Of a DNA stretch of 64,000 nt, positions 58,640-64,000 are shown piece by piece. The position numbers and the translations under genes were made by a program. Origin of the DNA: Propionibacteriaceae bacterium (GTDB lineage: Bacteria; Actinomycetota; Actinomycetes; Propionibacteriales; Propionibacteriaceae); NCBI GenBank assembly GCA_016717345.1, contig JADKFR010000002.1, forward strand, positions 310,001 to 374,000. The letters run 5' to 3'. The notes under the pieces are model-generated. The model did no database searches and had not been told where the DNA came from. It was given only the letters and a program-made list of their open reading frames with translations. The stretch's first letter is position 1, and every line of letters starts with the position of its first letter.

Positions 58640-59596
58640 GTGAGCGATCGATACGAAGACATGTACCAGGCAGCGACGCGTTACTACATCCAGGGCGAGA
58701 CGATGGAGTCGATCGCCCACCAGCTGCGCCTGTCCCGCTCGTCGGTGTCGAGGCTGTTGAAGGAGTCCCGGGAGAGCGGACTGGTGCGGATCAGCCTCGC
58801 CGCGCACACCGGATCCCAGTCACCGCTGGCGGCCAGTCTGGCCGGCGCGTTCGGGGTTCGGGTCCATCTCGTCCCCGTCCGCGAAAGCGCCAACGAGAAC
58901 CTGCGCTTCGACCAGGTGGCCAGGCTCGCCGGCCAGCTCTTCACCGAGGCCGTCGCCGACCACCAGTTGATCGGGGTCGCGTGGGGGGTCACCATGTCGC
59001 ACGTGGTGCGACATCTGGGTCGCCGCCCCCTGATCGGTTCGACGGTCGTCCAGATGAACGGCGGGGCCAACCAGCGCAGCTCGGGGATCCCCTACATCGG
59101 CGAGATCCTGCAGGCCATCGGGGACGCCTTCGATTCCAAGGTGGTGCTGTTCCCCGTCCCCGCCTTCTTCGACTACGCGGCCACCAAGGAGGCCATGTGG
59201 CGCGAGCGGTCGGTCCAGAACGTGCTCACCCTGCACGCCAAGCTCGACCTGGCCATCTTCGGCGTGGGGTGCCTGCAGGGAACGGTCCCCTCGCACGTCT
59301 ACACCGCCGGCTACATGGACTCCTCCGACATGGAGCGCCTGGCCGCGGACGGGGTCGTCGGCGACGTCTGCACCGTGCTGTTGCGAGAGGACGGCTCCTA
59401 CGCCGACATCGGCTACAACGCCCGGGCCACTGGGCTGACCCCCGAGGAGTTGGTGCGGGTGCCGCGCCGGATCTGTGTCGCCGCCGACCCGTCCCGGGTG
59501 GCGGCGGTGATCGGGGCGCTGCGGGCCCGAACGGCCACCGACCTGGTGATCGACGAGGGGACGGCGCGCGCGATCGCCGATCGGGCGCGGCTGTGA
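58640..59596 (+). CDS. SorC/DeoR-family sugar-binding transcriptional regulator
   Basis: 318 residues: an N-terminal helix-turn-helix (about 8-52; AATRYYIQGETMESIAHQLR, then LSRSSVSRLLKESRESGL) and a SorC-type effector domain (about 55-315) with IGVAWGVTMSHVVRHL, VVQMNGGAN, AIFGVGCL, GDVCTVLLREDG and RICVAADPSRVAAVIGAL. The family binds phosphorylated sugars. It lies between divergent glpFK and downstream glpABC, so glycerol-3-phosphate or a related compound is the likely effector. The GTG at 58640 has AAAGGG 7 nt upstream. Promoter and operator-like sequences precede it. Confidence 0.9.
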   Translation: MSDRYEDMYQAATRYYIQGETMESIAHQLRLSRSSVSRLLKESRESGLVRISLAAHTGSQSPLAASLAGAFGVRVHLVPVRESANENLRFDQVARLAGQLFTEAVADHQLIGVAWGVTMSHVVRHLGRRPLIGSTVVQMNGGANQRSSGIPYIGEILQAIGDAFDSKVVLFPVPAFFDYAATKEAMWRERSVQNVLTLHAKLDLAIFGVGCLQGTVPSHVYTAGYMDSSDMERLAADGVVGDVCTVLLREDGSYADIGYNARATGLTPEELVRVPRRICVAADPSRVAAVIGALRARTATDLVIDEGTARAIADRARL

Positions 59597-59657
59597 CCGT
59601 CCGGGCGCCCGCAGGTCGCCCAGGGTCGGAGGGGAAGGCAGTAGTCAGAACCAGCTT

Positions 59658-59671
59658 TGCACGTACGTCCA
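59658..59671. promoter_or_regulatory. SorC-like operator 1 upstream of glpA
   Basis: TGCACG-TA-CGTCCA matches the 58610-58623 palindrome with one arm mismatch. Confidence 0.55.
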
Positions 59672-59684
59672 GAGCAATGAACAT

Positions 59685-59694
59685 ACGTGCACGT
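59685..59694. promoter_or_regulatory. SorC-like operator 2 upstream of glpA
   Basis: ACGTGCACGT is a 10-bp perfect palindrome containing both half-sites (CGTGCA and TGCACG) in overlapping form, 27 bp from operator 1. Confidence 0.5.
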
Positions 59695-59717
59695 TGTCAC
59701 GAACATCACCAACCCCT

Positions 59718-59732
59718 CCCCGGTTCCCGGGG
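59718..59732. promoter_or_regulatory. Small hairpin upstream of glpA
   Basis: CCCCGG-TTC-CCGGGG, directly before TAGACC (59735-59740), the same -10-like hexamer as in the regulator promoter. It may be a terminator for the regulator gene or a promoter element. Confidence 0.35.
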
Positions 59733-59812
59733 TGTAGACCTAGCCTGAAGCGAGCTGACCAGTGCCGCGGGCGGGCAAGGATGCCCGTGTGCCCGACAAG
59801 ATCGGAGGTTTC

Positions 59813-61390
59813 GTGCGCAAGCTAGCAGTCGATGTCGTGGTGGTTGGTGGTGGTTCGACGGGGGCCGGCGTGGTGCGAGACGTAGCCATGCGCGGCTACA
59901 GCACCGTCCTGCTGGATCGGGCGGACCTGGGCCAGGGCACTACGGCCCGGTTCCACGGGCTGCTCCACTCCGGCGGCCGGTACGTGGTCAGTGACCCCTT
60001 GTCAGCCACCGAATGCGCGGACGAGAACGCGATCCTCACCCGGATCCAGGCCTCCGCGATCGAGCGCACCGGCGGCTACTTCGTCACCGCCCCCGGCGAC
60101 GACCCCGCCTTCGCCGACAAGTTCCTGGCCGGCGCCGCCGCCACCCGCGTCCCGGCCCGCGAGATCAGCGTCGGCGAGGCGCTGAAGGCCGAACCTCGGC
60201 TCAACCCGGGAATCCTGCGGGCCATCGAGGTCCAGGACGGCTCGGTGGACGGCTGGCAGCTGGTGTGGGGTGCGGCCCGCTCCGCCATCAACCACGGAGC
60301 CCAGATCCTGACCTACCACAAGGTCACCAAGATCGAGCGGGACGCCAACCGGGTCACCGGGGTGCGCTGCGTCGACCTCAAGACCGGTGAAGAGGTCCAG
60401 ATCGACTGCGGCTTCGTCCTCAACTGCGCGGGCCCGTGGGCGGGCCAGATCGCTGCCATGGCCGACTGCGAACCGGTGGACGTGATCCCGGGCCGCGGCA
60501 TCATGATCGCGATGAACCACCGCCTGGTGAACCGCGTGATCAACCGCTGCATCTACCCCGCCGACGGCGACATCCTCGTCCCGGTGCACACCGTCAGCAT
60601 CATCGGAACCACCGACGTCAAGGTGGAGGACCCCGACAACCTCGCCATCCCCCACGAGGAGGTCCAGGAGATGCTGGACGCCGGCGAGATCCTGATCCCC
60701 GGCTTCCGGCAGGCCCGGGCCGTCCACGCCTGGGCCGGCGCCCGTCCACTCATCAAGGACTCCCGGGTCGCCGCCGCCGACACCCGGCACATGAGCCGCG
60801 GCATGGCGGTCATCGACCACACCACCCGCGACGGCTTGGACGGCCTGCTCACGATCGGCGGCGGCAAGCTCACCACCTACCGGCTGATGGCCGAGCACAT
60901 CGTCGACGCGATGTGCACCAAGCTGGGTGAGAAGCGGGCCTGCCACACCGCTGACGAGGTGATCCCCGGCTCGGAGTCGGGCAAGACCTACGTGGTCACG
61001 CATCGGCTCGAGGCCCGCGAGCACGACCGTACCGAGGACCAGATCATCTGTGAGTGCGAGCTGATGAGCCGCAAGATGTTCACCGACGCCCTGGCCGAAC
61101 AACCCCGGGGCAGCTTCGACGATCTGCGCCGGCAGCTGCGGCTCGGGATGGGTCCGTGCCAGGGCGGCTTCTGCAGCCTGCGGGCCACAGCCCTCGCGCT
61201 GGAGGCCGATCACATCGACGTCGAGCGGGCGTCCGGGCTGATGAAGCTGTTCCTGAAGAACCGCTGGATCGGGCTGTGGCCCATCCTGTACGGCGACCAG
61301 GTCCGCCAGACCGCCCTGGACAACTGGATCTTCCAGGGGACCCTCGACGTCGAACACCTGCCCCAACCCGAACAGGAGGTGGAACTGTGA
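59813..61390 (+). CDS. glpA: Anaerobic glycerol-3-phosphate dehydrogenase subunit A
   Basis: A 525-residue FAD-dependent dehydrogenase. The FAD motif is VVVVGGGSTGAGVVRDVAMR; RFHGLLHSGGRYV, CAGPWAGQIAAMADCEP, HTVSIIGTTDVKVEDP and GKLTTYRLMAEHI follow the GlpA/GlpD fold. The C-terminal part (about 390-450) has ICECELMSRKMF and MGPCQGGFC, a BFD-type [2Fe-2S] site that distinguishes GlpA from aerobic GlpD. It oxidises glycerol-3-phosphate to dihydroxyacetone phosphate. The GTG at 59813 is preferred over earlier in-frame starts because GGAGG lies 4 nt upstream. It overlaps glpB by 4 bp. Confidence 0.94.
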   Translation: MRKLAVDVVVVGGGSTGAGVVRDVAMRGYSTVLLDRADLGQGTTARFHGLLHSGGRYVVSDPLSATECADENAILTRIQASAIERTGGYFVTAPGDDPAFADKFLAGAAATRVPAREISVGEALKAEPRLNPGILRAIEVQDGSVDGWQLVWGAARSAINHGAQILTYHKVTKIERDANRVTGVRCVDLKTGEEVQIDCGFVLNCAGPWAGQIAAMADCEPVDVIPGRGIMIAMNHRLVNRVINRCIYPADGDILVPVHTVSIIGTTDVKVEDPDNLAIPHEEVQEMLDAGEILIPGFRQARAVHAWAGARPLIKDSRVAAADTRHMSRGMAVIDHTTRDGLDGLLTIGGGKLTTYRLMAEHIVDAMCTKLGEKRACHTADEVIPGSESGKTYVVTHRLEAREHDRTEDQIICECELMSRKMFTDALAEQPRGSFDDLRRQLRLGMGPCQGGFCSLRATALALEADHIDVERASGLMKLFLKNRWIGLWPILYGDQVRQTALDNWIFQGTLDVEHLPQPEQEVEL

Positions 61391-62643
61391 GCCGCGTTGT
61401 CGTGATCGGAGCCGGAATCGCCGGACTGACCGCCGCGATCCGGCTCGCCCGCGCCGGTCTGGCCGTCACCCTGGTCAGCAAGGGCGTCGGTGGCCTGCAG
61501 CTCTCGCAGGGAACGGTCGACGTGTTCGGCTACGACCCCGTCCGGGTCACCCACCCGCTGGAGGCACTGGACGTCCGGGCCGCCGCCGACCCCAAGCACC
61601 CGTACGCCTCGATCGGTCGCGAGGCGGTGGAGTCCGGGGTCGCCTATCTCGCCGACCTGGTGGGACCCGACCTGCTCGTGGGAGATCCGGCCGCCAACCT
61701 CAACCTCCCGACCGCCGTCGGCGCCGTCCGTCCGACCTGCCTGGCTCAGCCGAGCATGCTCGCGGGCGCCTGCGTGGACGGGGCGAGCTTCGTCATCGTC
61801 GGCCTGCGACGGCTGAAGGACTTCCCCGCGCACCTGATCGCGGCCAACCTGGCCAGGACGGTGCTGCCCGACGGCGGACGGTTGCAGGCGCGGCACCTGG
61901 TGATCGACGTGCCTGCCCGCGACGGCGAGATCGACTCCTCCGGGCTCACCTACGCCCGCGCCTTCGACGACCCCGGGTTCCGCAAGCGGTTCGCCGCGGC
62001 CCTGCTGCCGCTCCTCACCCACGGTGACAGCGTGGGCCTGCCGGCGGTGCTCGGCCTGCATGACCTCCAGGCCTGGCGGAAGCTGTCCGACGCGCTGGGC
62101 CACCCGGTGTTCGAGATCCCTCTGCCGCCTCCCGCCGTCCCCGGCCTGCGACTCAACGAGACGTTGCTGACGGCCGCCAGGACGGCCGGCGTCCGCTTGG
62201 TCCAGGGCAACAGAGTCGTCTCCGCACGCGTCACCGAGGGCCGGGTGGCCGCGGTGACCGTCGCTCAGGCCGGTGCCGCCAGGGAATATCCAGCAGAAGC
62301 GTTTGTCCTGGCCAGCGGCGGTTTCGAGAGTGGCGCGCTGGCGATGGATTCCTACGGGACTCTCACCGAGACCATCTTCGGGCTGCCCCTGGCCGGGCAG
62401 GACGCCGGGGAGTTGGTGCATGGGGACTACTGGGGGGCCCAGCAGCCGTTGTTCGCCGTCGGCGTGGGCGTGGAGGCCTCGATGCGTCCGGTGGACGCCG
62501 CCGGCGCGCCGGTGTACCCGAACCTGTACGCCGCCGGGGGAATCCTGGCCGGTGCCTACCGGTGGTCGGAGAAGTCCGGTGAGGGGATTGCGGTGGGCAG
62601 TGCCGTGAAAGCCGCTGACGCGATCGTGAGGGAGTTGGCATGA
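61387..62643 (+). CDS. glpB: Anaerobic glycerol-3-phosphate dehydrogenase subunit B
   Basis: A 418-residue flavoprotein with SRVVVIGAGIAGLTAAIRLA at the N terminus, LQLSQGTVDVFGYDP, ASGGFESGALAMDS and NLYAAGGILAGAYRW. It is the FMN/FAD subunit that couples GlpA to the membrane subunit GlpC. The GTG at 61387 overlaps the glpA stop (GTGA) and its own stop overlaps glpC by 4 bp, so glpABC is a tightly coupled operon. Length is normal for the family. Confidence 0.94.
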   Translation: MSRVVVIGAGIAGLTAAIRLARAGLAVTLVSKGVGGLQLSQGTVDVFGYDPVRVTHPLEALDVRAAADPKHPYASIGREAVESGVAYLADLVGPDLLVGDPAANLNLPTAVGAVRPTCLAQPSMLAGACVDGASFVIVGLRRLKDFPAHLIAANLARTVLPDGGRLQARHLVIDVPARDGEIDSSGLTYARAFDDPGFRKRFAAALLPLLTHGDSVGLPAVLGLHDLQAWRKLSDALGHPVFEIPLPPPAVPGLRLNETLLTAARTAGVRLVQGNRVVSARVTEGRVAAVTVAQAGAAREYPAEAFVLASGGFESGALAMDSYGTLTETIFGLPLAGQDAGELVHGDYWGAQQPLFAVGVGVEASMRPVDAAGAPVYPNLYAAGGILAGAYRWSEKSGEGIAVGSAVKAADAIVRELA

Positions 62644-63872
62644 CCAGTGACGGACTCGAGTTCGCGGGCCACCAGTTCGCCCGGGCCAGCCTCGACCATT
62701 GCGTGAAGTGCACCATCTGTGAGACCGCGTGTCCGGTGGCAGCGGTCACCCCCCTGTTCACCGGCCCCAAGTTCGTGGGGCCGCAGGCGGAACGGTTCCG
62801 CAACGGCGAGTCGGTGGACCACTCCCTCGACTACTGCTCCAGCTGCGGCACCTGCACCCTGGTGTGCCCCCAGGGCGTCCAGATCGCCGAGCTGAACTCG
62901 CAGGCCCGGGCGGTGATGAAGTCCGACCACATGCCGGTGCGCGACCAGCTGATCTCGCGGACCACCTTGATGGGGATGGCGATGACGCCGGTTGCTCCGC
63001 TGGCCAATGCCGCGCTGCACGTCAAGCCGATCCGGACGGTGGTCGAGAAGGTCTTCGGGATCCATCGGGACGCCCCGATGCCGACGGCCCGGACCCAGAC
63101 CCTGCACGGCTGGCTGAAGAAGCGGCCGGCGCCCAAGAAGGCGCCGACCCGCGGCACGGTGGTGTTCTTCCACGGCTGCGCGGGTGGCTACTTCGAGGTC
63201 GAGACCTCCAAGAAGTCGATCGAGGTGCTCGAGCACCTCGGCTACCGGGTGATCGTGCCGAAGCAGGGGTGCTGCGGCCTGGCCCAGCAGTCCAACGGGT
63301 TGTTCGACGCCGCGACCGCTTCAGTGCTGCAGCTGTGCGACGACCTGCGCAGCGCGGGTAAGGGCCTCACGATCGTGTCGAGTTCCGGCTCCTGCACCGG
63401 GATGCTGAAGCACGAGGCCCACGAGATCATGGGCGTCACGGACGACCGCCTGAAGGATGTGGCGGTGCGAATCCGGGACATGATGGAGTTCCTCCGGGAC
63501 CTGCACGAGGCCGGGGAGCTGCCGACTGATTTCCGTCCGATCGAGATGACCGTCCCCTACCACGCACCCTGCCAGCTGAAGAGCCAGGGCATGGGGCAAC
63601 CGGCGGTCGAGGTGTTGCGGCTGATCCCTGGACTGACGGTGGTCGAGTCGGGCGCGACCTGCTGCGGCATCGCCGGCACCTACGGCCTCAAGAAGGAGAA
63701 GTACGAGATCGCGCAGGCCGTCGGCAAGCCGCTGTTCGACATGGTGAAAGCCACGAATCCCGATCTGGCACTGTGCGACACCGAAACCTGCCGCTGGCAG
63801 ATCGCCCAGTCCTCGGGAGTGCCGACCGAACACCCGATCTGGATGATCCACCGGGCCTACGGGCTGTCGTAG
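62640..63872 (+). CDS. glpC: Anaerobic glycerol-3-phosphate dehydrogenase subunit C
   Basis: A 410-residue iron-sulfur subunit: two [4Fe-4S] motifs near the N terminus (CVKCTICETACPV and CSSCGTCTLVCPQG) and two CCG domains (FHGCAGGYFEVETSKKS with KQGCCGLAQQSNG; YHAPCQLKSQGMG with GATCCGIAGTYGLK). It anchors GlpAB and passes electrons towards menaquinone, much as LutA/LutB do for lactate. The last 16 bp overlap an antiparallel gene on the other strand. Confidence 0.95.
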   Translation: MTSDGLEFAGHQFARASLDHCVKCTICETACPVAAVTPLFTGPKFVGPQAERFRNGESVDHSLDYCSSCGTCTLVCPQGVQIAELNSQARAVMKSDHMPVRDQLISRTTLMGMAMTPVAPLANAALHVKPIRTVVEKVFGIHRDAPMPTARTQTLHGWLKKRPAPKKAPTRGTVVFFHGCAGGYFEVETSKKSIEVLEHLGYRVIVPKQGCCGLAQQSNGLFDAATASVLQLCDDLRSAGKGLTIVSSSGSCTGMLKHEAHEIMGVTDDRLKDVAVRIRDMMEFLRDLHEAGELPTDFRPIEMTVPYHAPCQLKSQGMGQPAVEVLRLIPGLTVVESGATCCGIAGTYGLKKEKYEIAQAVGKPLFDMVKATNPDLALCDTETCRWQIAQSSGVPTEHPIWMIHRAYGLS

Positions 63873-64000
63873 CCGACGCGATCGTTGAAGGACCGGACGA
63901 AGACCGGGGTGTCAGGGCTGGAGGCGGCCTTGTCGTAGCGGTAGCCCGCGCCCTCGAACTGCCGCAGGGCACCCGGCGTCCGCACCCGGTTGAGGACGAG
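63857..64000 (-). CDS. 3' end of an unidentified gene (runs off the window)
   Basis: A minus-strand frame open from the right edge to a TAG at 63857, giving 47 residues that end GYRYDKAASSPDTPVFVRSF followed by NDRVGYDSP. Nearly every third codon position is G or C, which argues for real coding, and the frame overlaps the end of glpC by 16 bp in antiparallel orientation. I do not recognise the family from this short tail; the bulk of the gene lies beyond the window. Confidence 0.55.
   Translation of the reverse strand, partial: LVLNRVRTPGALRQFEGAGYRYDKAASSPDTPVFVRSFNDRVGYDSP

Noticed and set aside
59762..59812. Longer N terminus for GlpA starting at 59762
   Set aside because: The extra 17 residues precede the FAD motif without family similarity, and GGAGG lies directly before the GTG at 59813.

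Overview
The window is a GC-rich, densely packed chromosomal segment from an actinomycete, most likely a member of the Propionibacteriaceae. The evidence is the strong G/C third-position bias, frequent GTG starts, and several actinobacterial families and gene neighbourhoods: DUF3152, DUF6049, a DLW-39-like peptide, a MurJ-pseudokinase fusion, a YhgE/Pip exporter and a GT87-PBP pair. The fermentative gene set (Ldh, Pta-AckA, LutABC, GlpABC) fits a facultative or anaerobic propionic-type organism. I see no rRNA, phage, insertion sequence or CRISPR array. The species assignment is an inference.

Layout. 1-5.5 kb: the end of a sensor kinase, a DUF3152 protein with a destroyed metal site, and a lutABC lactate-oxidation operon divergent from a FadR/LldR-type regulator with a palindromic operator between them. 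5.5-7.7 kb: rpsF-ssb-rpsR-rplI and a small HTH protein. 7.8-13.6 kb: a CoA-disulfide-reductase/rhodanese enzyme behind a CsoR/CstR-type operator, a secreted Ig-like/EEP nuclease-like protein, and an acyl-CoA ligase. 13.7-18.7 kb: endonuclease IV, pta-ackA and an acyltransferase. 18.7-24.3 kb: a TetR-controlled export locus (MMPL fused to a decayed ABC ATPase-like domain, plus YhgE/Pip). 24.3-33.8 kb: L-lactate dehydrogenase, two membrane mannosyltransferase-like proteins, a bifunctional PBP, tRNA-Ala(UGC), small proteins, a divergent LCP-like protein and a NarL-type two-component system.

33.8-37.1 kb is a possible surface-protein module: a class F-like sortase, a secreted protein with a membrane anchor but no LPxTG, three DnaA-box-like sequences at its start, and a sigma-like protein. 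37.4-47.8 kb carries mixed metabolic genes: a septum-formation lipoprotein, a two-component flavin monooxygenase pair, MscS, EamA-Tag, an acyl-CoA ligase, a zinc ADH and a MarR-MFS pair. 47.9-55.7 kb is the conserved cca-DUF6049-murJ block. 55.7-64 kb is a glycerol regulon: glpF-glpK, a SorC-family regulator and glpABC, with shared TGCACG/CGTGCA boxes upstream of the regulator and of glpA.

Together the metabolic genes describe lactate made by Ldh or re-oxidised by LutABC, acetate and ATP made by Pta-AckA, and glycerol taken up, phosphorylated and oxidised by GlpF/K/ABC. A recurring signal is a TANNNT-like (or CANNNT) hexamer 6-8 nt before the start codon of about a dozen genes, the expected layout of leaderless mRNAs; it also helps fix start codons.
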